DNA of 64,000 bases from JAPPHA01 sp963662815 (GCA_963662815.2 CAXXWA010000009.1:124001-188000); one strand, 5' to 3'. Shown: positions 1 through 8,817, counted from the first letter of the stretch. Program-made: numbers and translations. The notes: a model not told the origin generated them from the letters alone.

Positions 1-2
1 TC

Positions 3-371
3 AACTACGGGCGAGGCGGTTTCGGCGCAACCCTGACGATTCTCGTGTCGGGCGCGCATGGACCGTTCGTTCAAATGCAGTTGCCCGACATGCTGCGGCG
101 CATCAACGCGTGCTACGGATATTCCGCGATCAAGCGCATCCGGATCACTCAGTCGTCACCCTATGTGACCGACGTCCGCAACCGGCGCCCGCCCGCAGCC
201 GCCGCGAAGATCCGGACCACGGCTTCCATGCCGCAGGACATCGCGTCGAGCATCGAACGGATCGAAGACCCCGGACTGCGGGACGCGCTGGGCAGGCTCG
301 GGCAGGAGGTTGCCCGCACTGCGGCATCTCCGCCGTCCCCAAAACCGCAAACCGATGGAGCCTTTGAATGA
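3..371 (+). CDS. DUF721 (DciA-like) protein, C-terminal part
   Basis: The 5' end lies outside the window; the frame is open from base 3. The visible 122 residues match the DUF721/DciA fold: a strand-rich stretch ending in VQMQLPDMLRRINACYGY, then IKRIRITQ, then a variable charged tail. DciA-type proteins act with the replicative helicase DnaB in bacteria that lack DnaC. In many alphaproteobacteria the gene sits directly before a dsbA-like gene, as here. The stop overlaps the next start (ATGA, 368-371), so the two genes are probably translationally coupled. Family assignment is by recognition of pattern and neighbour only. Confidence 0.7.
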   Translation, partial: NYGRGGFGATLTILVSGAHGPFVQMQLPDMLRRINACYGYSAIKRIRITQSSPYVTDVRNRRPPAAAAKIRTTASMPQDIASSIERIEDPGLRDALGRLGQEVARTAASPPSPKPQTDGAFE

Positions 372-1003
372 TCAAGCGATTCCTGGCCTCGCCAAACGCT
401 GCCGGCGCACTGACTCTTGTCCTCTGCCTTGTTCAGCCCCTTGCCGCGGCGACCGCGCAGGACGCGGGCCAGGAACCGGAAGTCCTCGAAATGATGCTCG
501 GCTCGCCCGATGCTCCGGTCACCCTGCGGGAATATGTCTCCTTCACATGCCCGCATTGCGCCACATTCCACGAGAGGGTCTTTCCCGCACTGAAGCGCGA
601 CTACATCGATACCGGCAAGGTCGCGTTCGTCATGCGCGAGGTCTACTTCGACCGATACGGTCTCTGGGCTGGAATGCTGGCGCGCTGCGGCGGGCCGGAA
701 CGCTACTTCGGCATAGTGGATCTCCTGTTCGAGCGGCAGGACGACTGGTCGCGGCAGGAGGAGCCGGTCGGCGCGGTCGAGGAACTCTATCGCATCGGCC
801 GGATTGCGGGCCTCGACAGCGAATCGATGCAGCGATGCTTCGAAGACGAAAGGAAGACGCTGGCGATGGTCGAAACCTACCGGAAGAACGCGAAGGCGGA
901 TGACGTCAATTCAACGCCGACCCTGGTTCTGGACGGCGTCAACCATGGCAACATGCCTTACGAGGAACTGAAGGAGATTCTCGACGCGGCGCTAGGCGAG
1001 TGA
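368..1003 (+). CDS. DsbA-family thiol:disulfide oxidoreductase, exported
   Basis: A 211-residue thioredoxin-fold protein with an N-terminal signal sequence (hydrophobic core about residues 11-30, ending around ATAQD). The redox site is C61-P-H-C64 in the context FTCPHCATFH, the DsbA form, and the cis-proline loop is NSTPTLV near residue 180. It should act in the periplasm as a dithiol oxidase or isomerase. The start at 368 is chosen because it makes a 4-bp overlap with the upstream DUF721 gene. In related genomes this pair is usually followed by smc; here the following DNA is non-coding and mobile-element-like, which suggests an insertion boundary just after the stop. Confidence 0.88.
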   Translation: MIKRFLASPNAAGALTLVLCLVQPLAAATAQDAGQEPEVLEMMLGSPDAPVTLREYVSFTCPHCATFHERVFPALKRDYIDTGKVAFVMREVYFDRYGLWAGMLARCGGPERYFGIVDLLFERQDDWSRQEEPVGAVEELYRIGRIAGLDSESMQRCFEDERKTLAMVETYRKNAKADDVNSTPTLVLDGVNHGNMPYEELKEILDAALGE

Positions 1004-1620
1004 TCCCGCGACGAGACCAGCGCCTGCCGTCACGCGCAAGCCCTCCGGCTACCCGGGCTTTGCTCCGCGCACCCGGCCAACGAAGCGGCGTGCGCGTCCG
1101 CGGTTTCTGGCACCTGATCATTCCCGGGCACCTGCCTCGCAAGTTCCGTTGCCGCAAACCCGACCGAGTCCGTTCGGCAAGTCATCCCCGAAGCGCCGCC
1201 GACTCCCGGGATCCGCTCCCGGTTGGAATGAATGGCACTGCGGGCCAGTTCGAGCCGCCCCGGAGAAGGGTGCTTGCGAAGTCGCGGGCCGAGGGATGCG
1301 CCGGCGGCTCCCGGCGCGGGCCAGGCCGGGTCCCCGTCGCAGTCAAGCATATTCCGCCCAAGTCCCCCTGCCGCTCCGACGGATCCTGTCGGAGGCCGGA
1401 CTGCACCCCAGGCGAATCGAACCGCATCAATCGCGAATCGGGCATGTGATCCAGACGGGGTCGGCGCGCCGGCTTGCGGGGAATCAGGGCGGAACATGAT
1501 CTCGCGGCTTGGCTGATCCGGACGTCGCGGCGCGGGGTGAGGCGCACGCGTTCTTCGCGGGTCCGGACCCTGTCGCCGACTACCGCGCATTCGCTTCCCG
1601 CGCGACGGCGCTCGCCGGAG
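1004..1620. other. Gene-free stretch, island edge
   Basis: About 600 bases with no open frame that looks like a real protein. Frames on both strands are arginine- and proline-rich shadows. A faint transposase-like phrase (RRILSEAGLHPRRIE, around 1370-1415, +) resembles IS630-type N-terminal segments, but it is too short to call. Confidence 0.5.
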
Positions 1621-1622
1621 CA

Positions 1623-1800
1623 TTGCATGGTCGATTTGACATTCGCCCCAGCGACTCAATGGCTTTGCTGCACGATGGTGTCGGCTGCGCGGCGATCGCT
1701 CCCTGGCTCGGGCATGAATCGGCCGAGACTATGCAGGTATGCCTGCACGCAGATCTCCGCATCAAGGAAAGAGCCATGGAGAAGACCCGCACAGTCAGGA
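1623..1800 (+). pseudogene. Tyrosine recombinase (integrase) C-terminal remnant
   Basis: In the frame that opens at 1509, bases 1653-1787 encode a recognisable end of a phage-type tyrosine recombinase: DSMALLHDGVGCAAIAPWLG, then HESAETMQVCLHADLRIKER. In this group the usual wording is H-T-x-AM-LL-x-GVD-xx-VIA-x-WLGHES-xTTQ-YLHADL. The first active-site region, including the HxLR arginine, is missing, and the catalytic Tyr position reads Cys (VCLHAD for IYLHAD). It is therefore dead. Nothing upstream encodes the rest of the protein. It most likely marks an old integration event at the left edge of the catabolic region. Confidence 0.6.
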
Positions 1801-1992
1801 CCGCACCCGGGATGTTCGAGCCGGACAATGCCCTGCTGACCTTTCCGAATTTGCTTCAAAAAACTATCTCGCGCCTGGTTCTCAAAGGAGCACGCGCAGG
1901 ATGTGGTCGCCGGTCACATTATGCTCTCAGGGCATGAGAATAGAATGATCTTACTCTTTCGGTATAAACTTGCGCATCGTAAGCTCTGACGC

Positions 1993-2883
1993 ATGAAGGC
2001 TAACCGGATGACCTCCAGAGTTACAGCGCGGACGATTGTCATTGGTCTATTGGGTTCGCCCGTTTCGCATAGCCGTTCGCCGATCATGCAAAACACCGCC
2101 TACGAATCGATGGGCCTGGATTATGTTTATGTCGCTTTCGATGTCGGCTTGGATCACGTCGAAGAGGCCGTGCAGGCTCTGCGTGTTCTGGGCTTGCGCG
2201 GTGCGAACATAACAATGCCTCTCAAACGCGCCATCGTGCCGTGTCTCGACTGCCTGAGCCCGGCGGCGGAGCTGGCGGGCGCTGTCAACGTTGTTGTCAA
2301 CGACGCGGGTGTGTTGACCGGCCACATAACCGATGGCGTGGGCTTCATGCTGTCGCTTTCGGAAGCCGGCATCGACCACCTGGGGCGGCACATGACGGTC
2401 ATTGGCGCCGGTGGAGCGGGCATGGCGGTGGCGATACAGGCGGCTCTGGACGGAATCGGCTCGGTCAAACTCCTGAATCGGCGCGATGCGTTCTTCGATG
2501 CAGCCGAGACAATGGCGGAAAGCCTTCGGCGCCGGGTTGAGTGCGATGTCACATTGGAAGATCTGGATGACCGCGAAGCATTGGAGCTGGCGATTGAGTC
2601 TGCCGATATTCTCGTCAATGCGACGCCCATCGGAATGAAAGGAACCGAAGACGAGATGGCGCTGCCTGATGCCGGCATCCTTAGGGTGGATCATGTCGTC
2701 TGCGACCTGATCTATGTGCCGCGCGAGACGCGGCTTCTGAAAGAAGCGGCTAGACAGGGCTGCAAGACGGTGTCCGGTGTTGGGATGCAGCTGTACCAGG
2801 CGGTACCGGCATTCAGGATGTGGACGGGGCACGACATGGACGTAGACGTCGCGCGACAAGCGCTTTTCGGAGCGGAAACTTAG
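1993..2883 (+). CDS. Shikimate/quinate 5-dehydrogenase-like (AroE/YdiB family)
   Basis: A 296-residue member of the shikimate dehydrogenase family. The substrate-binding N-domain carries SHSRSP (residues 25-30) and NITMPLK with the catalytic Lys78; the conserved Asp is D114 in the TDGVG motif. The nucleotide-binding loop is GAGGAG (138-143), followed by LLNRR, where the arginines would suit NADP. The C-terminal part has VNATPIGM and VSGVGMQLYQA. It reduces 3-dehydroshikimate or oxidises shikimate or quinate with NAD(P). Its position at the head of an importer operon argues for a catabolic YdiB-like role rather than the biosynthetic AroE. An alternative start is the ATG at 2008. The next gene starts 2 bp after the stop. 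Confidence 0.8.
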   Translation: MKANRMTSRVTARTIVIGLLGSPVSHSRSPIMQNTAYESMGLDYVYVAFDVGLDHVEEAVQALRVLGLRGANITMPLKRAIVPCLDCLSPAAELAGAVNVVVNDAGVLTGHITDGVGFMLSLSEAGIDHLGRHMTVIGAGGAGMAVAIQAALDGIGSVKLLNRRDAFFDAAETMAESLRRRVECDVTLEDLDDREALELAIESADILVNATPIGMKGTEDEMALPDAGILRVDHVVCDLIYVPRETRLLKEAARQGCKTVSGVGMQLYQAVPAFRMWTGHDMDVDVARQALFGAET

Positions 2884-2885
2884 GA

Positions 2886-3560
2886 ATGCAACGAGGGTTC
2901 TTGGCAATTTGGTGCGACATTGCGGCCGAAGACTTGGGAGACTACCGCAACTGGCTGACGCAAGAGCATATTGCAGACCGCACGTTTTCTCCTGGTTTCC
3001 TGGGGGTTCGACTTTTCGAGGCGCTGGACGATGAGTTGTCTCACTTCATTCTTTACGCGACTGAGAACCCGGACGTCCTGCGCGGGTCCGCGTACAAGAG
3101 GATCCTGGACAATCCCTCCGCTTGGACGCGGCAGATCATGCCGAGATTTGGTGCTTTCGACCGCGCGCTGGGCGGGCAGGTGCTGAAGGTCGGCAATGGG
3201 TTCGGGTCGCATGTCGCGATCTGGCGCATTCGCCTTGGGGATGACAAACACGACTTGAACAGGCTCGACGGCGACCTGGCGGCGTTCGCCGGGCGGGATG
3301 GAATTGTCAGCCTTCGTGTCTTCGCTGTCGACCACAGCACCACAGAGCGGCACAGCGAGGAAAAGACCATGCGCCGGAGCGGAGAGGGCGCATTCGACCT
3401 GCTCTTGTGCGCCGAAGCCATGGGAGACCAAGCCGCGCGCGCGGCCGAGAACAGGATTTCAGGCGAAATGAGGCGGATCTTTCAGACACTTGGAAGTTTC
3501 GATGCTTCGTGCCGCCGCATGATATACGGCGAGGCCGCCCACGAGGGGCCAACGCAATAG
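2886..3560 (+). CDS. Small dimeric alpha/beta-barrel protein, DUF4286-like
   Basis: A 224-residue protein. The ATG at 2886 is chosen because it follows the aroE-like stop by 2 bp. The N-terminal half resembles ferredoxin-like dimeric barrel proteins of the DUF4286/EthD type: FLAIWCDI, then YRNWLTQEHIADR, PGFLGVRLFE and a second strand HFILYATENPDVL. Such barrels often bind small aromatic or polyketide-like acids, but no catalytic residue can be assigned. The second half repeats a strand pattern (SHVAIWRIRL, VSLRVFAVDH), so the protein may contain two barrel units. The function is unknown. The operon context suggests a role in the same pathway as the upstream dehydrogenase. Confidence 0.6.
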   Translation: MQRGFLAIWCDIAAEDLGDYRNWLTQEHIADRTFSPGFLGVRLFEALDDELSHFILYATENPDVLRGSAYKRILDNPSAWTRQIMPRFGAFDRALGGQVLKVGNGFGSHVAIWRIRLGDDKHDLNRLDGDLAAFAGRDGIVSLRVFAVDHSTTERHSEEKTMRRSGEGAFDLLLCAEAMGDQAARAAENRISGEMRRIFQTLGSFDASCRRMIYGEAAHEGPTQ

Positions 3561-3567
3561 GAACTGG

Positions 3568-3597
3568 CCGGAGAGCGCCGCAAGGGCGCTTGTCCGG
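3568..3597 (+). other. Stem-loop upstream of substrate-binding protein gene
   Basis: A two-part hairpin: CCGGA (3568-3572) pairs with TCCGG (3593-3597), and AGCGCC (3574-3579) with GGCGCT (3585-3590), around a GCAA-type loop. It lies between the DUF4286-like gene and the importer genes with no T-run after it. A processing or partial-termination site is more likely than a strong terminator. Confidence 0.5.
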
Positions 3598-3626
3598 CAG
3601 TGCAGACAAAAAAGAAGGAGGAAAGA

Positions 3627-4658
3627 ATGTTCAGAAACCAATTCAAGACGGTAACCTGCAAGCTGGGTGCCTTGATGGCGGTTGTTGCGCTTCTGTCGCC
3701 GCAGCACGCCGTCGCCCAAGCGATGACACCGCTCGATCCGCCGGAGAAGGTCAAGGTCGCCTATGTGCCGATCATGAAATTCGCAACGATGTATGTCGCG
3801 GAGGAACGCGGCCTCTTCGACAAGTACGGCCTGGATGTCGATCTGGAACGGGTGAAGTCGGGAACGGAAGCCATTGCGTTTCTGACGCAGGGCACGGTCG
3901 ATGTCGGCGGCATCGCCATCGTCACCTCGCTGTGGAGCGGCTGGAACAAGGGCCTCGACATACGCGTAATCGCCCCCGGCGCACTTGAACCGATGGAAAA
4001 CAGCCCAACCAAGCTTCTGGCGCGCGCTGGCGCCGAAGGGATCAACTCTGCCGCGGATCTTGCAGGCAAGCGGGTCGCCGTCGCGGGCGGCCCCGGGTCG
4101 GGCGGCGAATATCTTCTGTCCAAGGGGCTGCAACGCGGTAATCTGACGATCCGCGATGTCGAGGTGATGAACGTTGCCAACCCCGACATGCCGCTGGCGT
4201 TCGAGAATGGCTCGGTCGATGCCGCGCTGGCCGGTTCGCCCTATGCCGATGAAATCCTGAATGCCGGCACCGGTAAGGTGCTGGAGAGTGATCTTACGCC
4301 GGGTCTGATGACGGTGGCCTTCGTCGGTTCGGGCAAATTGGTGAACGAGCGGCCCGAGGTGGCTAAACGCTTCGTCCTCGCTCTGACCGAGGCGGCACGG
4401 ATGATGCAGGGCGATGACTATCTCGCGCCGGAGAATCTCGAGGCCTACCTGACCTTCACCAACTCCACCGAAGAGGCGATCCGCACCGGTCGACCGGTCA
4501 TATATGATCCCGAAATGAAGATCCCGGTCGCGGGCCTGGCGGACATGGAAAAGACCCACCGGGAAAACGGACGGACGGAATACACCGATCCGCTGGACCT
4601 GTCGAATGTGGCGGATACGCGCTTTACCGAGATGGCGCTTGAAGCCCTCGGCGACTAG
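3627..4658 (+). CDS. NitT/TauT-type ABC substrate-binding protein
   Basis: A periplasmic binding protein of 343 residues. The start at 3627 is preferred over an upstream GTG at 3600 because GGAGGAAAG lies just before it and it gives a proper signal peptide (hydrophobic core around GALMAVVALL, cleavage near AVAQA). The mature protein begins with VKVAYVPIMKFATMYVAEER, the opening of the NMT1/THI5/SsuA/TauA family, and has ERGLFDKYGLDV and a GSGGEYLL ligand loop. Family members deliver sulfonates, nitrate, pyrimidine precursors or aromatic acids to the permease. The ligand is not predictable here, though the linked AroE-like gene suggests a ring acid. Confidence 0.87.
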   Translation: MFRNQFKTVTCKLGALMAVVALLSPQHAVAQAMTPLDPPEKVKVAYVPIMKFATMYVAEERGLFDKYGLDVDLERVKSGTEAIAFLTQGTVDVGGIAIVTSLWSGWNKGLDIRVIAPGALEPMENSPTKLLARAGAEGINSAADLAGKRVAVAGGPGSGGEYLLSKGLQRGNLTIRDVEVMNVANPDMPLAFENGSVDAALAGSPYADEILNAGTGKVLESDLTPGLMTVAFVGSGKLVNERPEVAKRFVLALTEAARMMQGDDYLAPENLEAYLTFTNSTEEAIRTGRPVIYDPEMKIPVAGLADMEKTHRENGRTEYTDPLDLSNVADTRFTEMALEALGD

Positions 4659-4670
4659 CGCTGCGGCCGA

Positions 4671-4695
4671 TGGCGCGCCCACTTCGGGCGCGCCA
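4671..4695 (+). other. Perfect stem-loop between binding protein and ATPase genes
   Basis: TGGCGCGCCC (4671-4680) and GGGCGCGCCA (4686-4695) form a perfect 10-bp stem around ACTTC, 12 bp after the binding-protein stop. There is no U-tract. This position is typical of hairpins that protect the upstream mRNA, so that the binding protein is made in excess over the membrane components. Confidence 0.65.
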
Positions 4696-4717
4696 ACACC
4701 TGTCACCAGGAAAGCAA

Positions 4718-5527
4718 ATGGCTGCCTTGGATGGCTGCACCCCCGCGCCGCCGAAGATCAGTGCGAAGAATGTTTGCAAGGTCTACGATACGGCGGACGG
4801 CCCCTTTGTCGCGGTCGAGGATTTCAGCATCGACATCGCGGATGGGGAATTCGTCGCCATAGTGGGCCCGTCCGGCTGCGGGAAGTCGACTTTCCTCAAC
4901 ATGGTTGCGGGGCTCGAGGAGATTACATCCGGTTCGATTTCCATCACCGCCGGCCCCGTCAAGAACCGCCCGTCCAACAGTGTCGTGTTCCAGGAATACG
5001 CGATATTTCCATGGCAGACCGTCATCGAGAATGTCGCCTTCGGCCTCAAGATGCGCGGCGTGTCCAAGTCTGAGCGGACGAAAACGGCGAATTACTGGCT
5101 CGATCGGGTCGGGCTGGCGAAGTTCCGCAACCATTATCCGCACCAGATATCGGGCGGGATGAAGCAACGCGTCGGCATTGTCCGCGCGCTCGCGAACGAT
5201 CCGGAAGTGCTGCTAATGGACGAGCCGCTTGGCGCGCTTGACGCGCAGACGCGAGTGGTCCTGCAGGAGGAATTGCTGCGTATCTGGGAAGAGACCCGCA
5301 AGACGGTGCTCTACATTACGCATTCCCTTGAAGAGGCGGTGCTTTTGGGAGATCGCGTCGTTTTGATGAGCGCGCAGCCAGGTCGGATTCTGGAAGTCTA
5401 CGACATCGACCTGCTGCACCCACGCAGCTTTGAGACGACAACGCTTCCGAAATTCGCGGAGTACCGCGCGATGATCTGGGACAAGCTCAGCGCGGAAGTG
5501 ATCCGCTCGATGGAGATGCAGACATGA
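4718..5527 (+). CDS. NitT/TauT-type ABC transporter ATPase
   Basis: ATP-binding subunit of the importer, 269 residues from the ATG at 4718, which is placed behind CAGGAAAG; a longer frame starting at 4670 would run into the intergenic hairpin. The Walker A motif is GPSGCGKST, the Q-loop VVFQEYAIFPWQ, the signature ISGGMKQR, and Walker B LLMDEPLGALD with the H-loop ITHSLEEA. The EYAIFPW wording after the Q-loop is typical of SsuB/TauB-like ATPases. The stop overlaps the permease start (ATGA, 5524-5527). Confidence 0.9.
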   Translation: MAALDGCTPAPPKISAKNVCKVYDTADGPFVAVEDFSIDIADGEFVAIVGPSGCGKSTFLNMVAGLEEITSGSISITAGPVKNRPSNSVVFQEYAIFPWQTVIENVAFGLKMRGVSKSERTKTANYWLDRVGLAKFRNHYPHQISGGMKQRVGIVRALANDPEVLLMDEPLGALDAQTRVVLQEELLRIWEETRKTVLYITHSLEEAVLLGDRVVLMSAQPGRILEVYDIDLLHPRSFETTTLPKFAEYRAMIWDKLSAEVIRSMEMQT

Positions 5528-6567
5528 ACAACCGCAGCAAGGTTTCCATGGCAAGCAACGTCCGTACGATTCTCATTCTCGCGGGAGTGATCGTTTTGGT
5601 TCACCTAATGCCGACCATCGGTGGCTTGTGGGTCGATTGGGCCTGGCCCGCCATCGGCCTGAGTTTCGTCCTTCTCGTCCTGATCTGCGAGAGGATCGGG
5701 CGCCTCGTTCCGGCTCGGGCACGCCGGACGTACGAATGGTCGCTGGCGCTGGGTTTTCCGGTCTTGATTCTCACGCTTTGGCAACTGGGCGGATCGTTTG
5801 GTCTTATCAACCCGATCTGGTTCCCGCCGCCGAGCAATATCAGCCACGCCCTTTGGGACGTCACCGTGAACTACGACCGGTTCTCGGAAACCAGCCTTCT
5901 CGGGCGGCCTTGGCTGATCCCCGATGCCTGGTCGGAAGGCGGATTGTCGGCCGTCGGAACCCTTCTCGGCGAGAGCCATCTCCTGGCGACCGTTCTCAGG
6001 GTGCTGGCAGGTTTCCTGCTGGGCGCAGTGCCCGGAATTCTTGTGGGCGTTGTCATGGGCGTGAACCAGACCGTACGGCTGATGCTCGACACGACGCTCT
6101 CAGCCATCTACGTGCTGCCCAAGATCGCCATCTTCCCGATCGTCATGCTGATGTTCGCCGATCCCTTCGGCGAAGGGCCGAAGATCACCGTCGTCGCGCT
6201 TGCCGTATTCATCCTCATGGCCATAAACGCTATGGCGGGCGTGCGCCAGATCGACCCTGTCTACCTGAAGGCCGGACGCAACTATGGCGCAAATCCGTGG
6301 CAACTCATGCGTCATGTGATCCTGCCCGGTGCGCTTCCAGTGATATTCGCGGGGCTTCGCATCGCACTTGGTACCGCGATGATCGTGATTATCTCGGTCG
6401 AGTTTTTGCGCGCCAAACAGGGTGTCGGATACATGACCTACTATTACTGGGAGGTCCTCGTTCCCGAGAAGATGTACGCCGGCCTCGTCGTCGTCATGGC
6501 GATGGGCGTGGGCTTCACCGCAGCGCTCTACTGGCTGCAGAAGCGGCTGATGCCATGGACGAGGTGA
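5524..6567 (+). CDS. NitT/TauT-type ABC transporter permease
   Basis: A 347-residue inner-membrane subunit with BPD_transp_1 architecture. The N-terminal third holds extra hydrophobic segments (TILILAGVIVLVHLM and AIGLSFVLLVLICERIG) not present in standard SsuC-sized permeases of about 250 residues. The core follows with a conserved cytoplasmic loop: LKAGRNYGANPWQLMRHVIL, then PGALPVIFAGLRIALG. The last codons overlap the LysR gene (start 6555). With 3627-4658 and 4718-5527 it makes a complete importer. Confidence 0.88.
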   Translation: MNNRSKVSMASNVRTILILAGVIVLVHLMPTIGGLWVDWAWPAIGLSFVLLVLICERIGRLVPARARRTYEWSLALGFPVLILTLWQLGGSFGLINPIWFPPPSNISHALWDVTVNYDRFSETSLLGRPWLIPDAWSEGGLSAVGTLLGESHLLATVLRVLAGFLLGAVPGILVGVVMGVNQTVRLMLDTTLSAIYVLPKIAIFPIVMLMFADPFGEGPKITVVALAVFILMAINAMAGVRQIDPVYLKAGRNYGANPWQLMRHVILPGALPVIFAGLRIALGTAMIVIISVEFLRAKQGVGYMTYYYWEVLVPEKMYAGLVVVMAMGVGFTAALYWLQKRLMPWTR

Positions 6568-7496
6568 CCGGCAAACCGATAGCGGCGCCTTCGGGAGGGT
6601 CGCAACCGCCATTCCGTCAGCTGGAAGTCTTTCACGCCATCATGGAAACCGGGTCGATGAGTGCCGCGTCGCGCATGCTTGGCACGACGCAGCCGTCGTT
6701 AAGCCGGAGTCTTCAGCGGCTGGAGGATCAGCTGCGCGTGCAGCTCTTTCGGCGCCACCGCAAGCGGCTCGTGGCAACGAACGAGGCCAAACGGTTGTAT
6801 GACGTCGTGGCACCGGCCGTTCACCAGGTGCGGGCCGTAAGTGACGTTGCTGCAGGTATTGCCGATGGGCCAGCAAGCATCTTCAGATTTGCAGCCACCC
6901 AAAGCGTTGGCCGCACACTCGTGCCGCGCGCGGTCCGGGCGATGCGAAAGAAGGAACCGGGCCTGAGGATGTTCCTCGACTCGGCTCTGCGTGCCCAGCA
7001 TTCCGAGTACCTGCTCGAGGCGCAGGGAGAATGCCTTGTGTCGCTGGCAGAAGTGAAGCACCCGTTGATTTCGTCGCGTGTCATCGGACGCATGCCGCTC
7101 GTCGCATTGGTCCGGTCTGACGGCGAACTTGCGTCCCGTCCGGTCCTGACCGCCAACGACTTGACGGGTCATCCCGTGATCTTGTTCGAGCGTAGGGGAC
7201 CTCACTCCGCAGCCATCGAAGCGTTCTTCGCCGACTGCCCGAGATCACCCGAGGAGACCTACATACGCTTTTCGGACGCGGCAATCGGGCTCGCTGCTGA
7301 AGGCGTCGGAACTGCCCTTGTCGACGGGTTCACGACAATTGGCTGGCTTCCACCAGGGCTCGTTGAGGTTGCCGTCGCTGACGCCCCTTCCTTCACCGCG
7401 CGCCTTTACTGGAACAGCGAGCGGCCCGGATCGCGATTTGTAGAGCTTCTGGGCGATACACTGGTTGCCCTGATGGCGGATGTCGCCCGTGACTAG
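6555..7496 (+). CDS. LysR-family transcriptional regulator
   Basis: A 313-residue regulator. The ATG at 6555 overlaps the permease gene by 13 bp. The helix-turn-helix spans about residues 21-78: RQLEVFHAIMETGSMSAASR, then LGTTQPSLSRSLQRLEDQL and LFRR. The C-terminal part is a co-inducer-binding domain of periplasmic-binding-protein type. Unusually for LysR it is co-directional with, and last but one in, the transport operon rather than divergent. It probably controls this operon in response to the imported compound or a product of it. The stop lies 17 bp inside the next gene. Confidence 0.88.
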   Translation: MDEVTGKPIAAPSGGSQPPFRQLEVFHAIMETGSMSAASRMLGTTQPSLSRSLQRLEDQLRVQLFRRHRKRLVATNEAKRLYDVVAPAVHQVRAVSDVAAGIADGPASIFRFAATQSVGRTLVPRAVRAMRKKEPGLRMFLDSALRAQHSEYLLEAQGECLVSLAEVKHPLISSRVIGRMPLVALVRSDGELASRPVLTANDLTGHPVILFERRGPHSAAIEAFFADCPRSPEETYIRFSDAAIGLAAEGVGTALVDGFTTIGWLPPGLVEVAVADAPSFTARLYWNSERPGSRFVELLGDTLVALMADVARD

Positions 7497-8733
7497 CGCC
7501 GACTACGATGTGATCGTCGCGGGCGGCGGAAGCGCAGGGGTGGGAGCCGCGGTCGGGGCCGCTCAGTCCGGCGCCAAAGTGCTTGTCGTCGAACGGGCGG
7601 GATTCCTGGGCGGTGCGGCAACGCTGTCGCAGGTGCTGGCGTGGTGCGGGTTCTATCCGCAGGCAGCAGGAAAAACACCCGAGCTCGTCGTCGGCGGTGT
7701 GGGCCGCAGAGCGCTCGATCACCTCCAGGCGCTCGGAATGGACGTGGCACCCTACTTCTCGGCATCCGGAAATTGGCCCATTCGCCTCAATCCCGAAGCG
7801 ACGAAACTGGCGCTCGACCGAACACTTTCCGAAAGCAACGCACAACTTGCCCTTCACTGCGATATCGTCGGTGTCTCGCACGATTCAGGACGGATTGAAA
7901 CGATCGAAACCCGGGACCCACGAGGTCGTTGCGAGATTTCCGCGACCGCCTTCGTGGATGCCACCGGTGATGCCGAACTCGCATTCCTCGCGGGTGCCAC
8001 GCCCTGTCCTCTGCACGACGGTGGCTGCCAACTTGCCTCCTTCCCGGTCAGGATCTCCGGCGTCTCGCCAGGCGCATCCCTAGACAGGGCCGAGCGCGCG
8101 CAATGCCTTTCGGCAATTTCAAGGCGCCTCGGCCGTGCTGAATTGCGGGCCGATGGCGGGATACTGACAACGTTGCCGGGCACCGCCGATCTCTGGTGGC
8201 TCGCCATCGACGTCGAGACCAACGGGCTGGACGCATCCGACCTCACCGTCGCAGAAGGCGACAGCCGGGAACTCGCCTGGCTGGCCGTGCGAGCGCTTAC
8301 AGGCATACCGGGTTTCGAAAACGCCTCCGTCGGGGCGACCGGACCGAAAATCGGCATTCGCGAGACGAGGCACGCCAGAACAATAGAACCGCTTCGGGAG
8401 AGCGTACTGCTTGATGGATTTCGCCCTAGTGGCACCGTCGCTCTCGGGGGGTGGCCTATGGAAATCCTGCATGGGCCCGGTCTTGCAGAGTATCGAAGCA
8501 TCGGCGGTGACGGGGTCTACGGAATATCGCTGGATGCGCTGAAATCTCACGATTTCCAAAACGTATTCCTCGCCGGGCGCTGCATCGGTGCTGATTCCGC
8601 TGCCTACGCTTCGGCGCGCGTCATGGGAACTGCGTTCGCAACCGGGCATGCCGCGGGCGTTGCTGCCGCTTCGGAAGGTGCTGATCTTGCCGGGATTCAG
8701 GGCGAACTCGTCCGCCAGAATGCGATCTTGTAG
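7480..8733 (+). CDS. FAD-dependent oxidoreductase (PF12831-like)
   Basis: A 417-residue flavoprotein starting at the ATG 7480, which overlaps the LysR gene. The Rossmann dinucleotide motif is VIVAGGGSAGVGAAVGAAQS followed by VLVVERAGFLGGAAT, the form found in the FAD_oxidored group of dehydrogenases and reductases. The second FAD contact is FVDATGDAELAFLAG, and the C-terminal VFLAGRCIGADSAAYASARV closes the FAD site. It should oxidise or dehydrate a hydroxylated or ring substrate; nothing in the sequence tells which. As the last gene of the operon it probably acts on the material brought in by the transporter, alongside the AroE-like enzyme. Confidence 0.78.
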   Translation: MSPVTSADYDVIVAGGGSAGVGAAVGAAQSGAKVLVVERAGFLGGAATLSQVLAWCGFYPQAAGKTPELVVGGVGRRALDHLQALGMDVAPYFSASGNWPIRLNPEATKLALDRTLSESNAQLALHCDIVGVSHDSGRIETIETRDPRGRCEISATAFVDATGDAELAFLAGATPCPLHDGGCQLASFPVRISGVSPGASLDRAERAQCLSAISRRLGRAELRADGGILTTLPGTADLWWLAIDVETNGLDASDLTVAEGDSRELAWLAVRALTGIPGFENASVGATGPKIGIRETRHARTIEPLRESVLLDGFRPSGTVALGGWPMEILHGPGLAEYRSIGGDGVYGISLDALKSHDFQNVFLAGRCIGADSAAYASARVMGTAFATGHAAGVAAASEGADLAGIQGELVRQNAIL

Positions 8734-8817
8734 CTTCATGAGTCCCCAAGCCAGGGATGTACCGACAGCACGGCTGCTCTTCCAAGTCACGCATTCGCCG
8801 CGCAGCGCGGAGAAAAA

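Noticed and set aside
1385..1425. tRNA T-loop-like text GGTTCGATTC on the minus strand
   Set aside because: The flanking bases do not form a T stem, and no acceptor or anticodon stem can be drawn.
1340..1430. Short IS630-like phrase RRILSEAGLHPRRIE on the plus strand
   Set aside because: Only about 15 residues resemble the family and the frame has no further similarity.
3459..4706. 415-codon minus-strand open frame
   Set aside because: Antisense to the first substrate-binding-protein gene; no recognisable motif.
5628..6554. N-terminal extension of the LysR frame to 622 codons
   Set aside because: It overlaps the permease gene fully; LysR proteins are about 300 residues and the ATG at 6555 fits.
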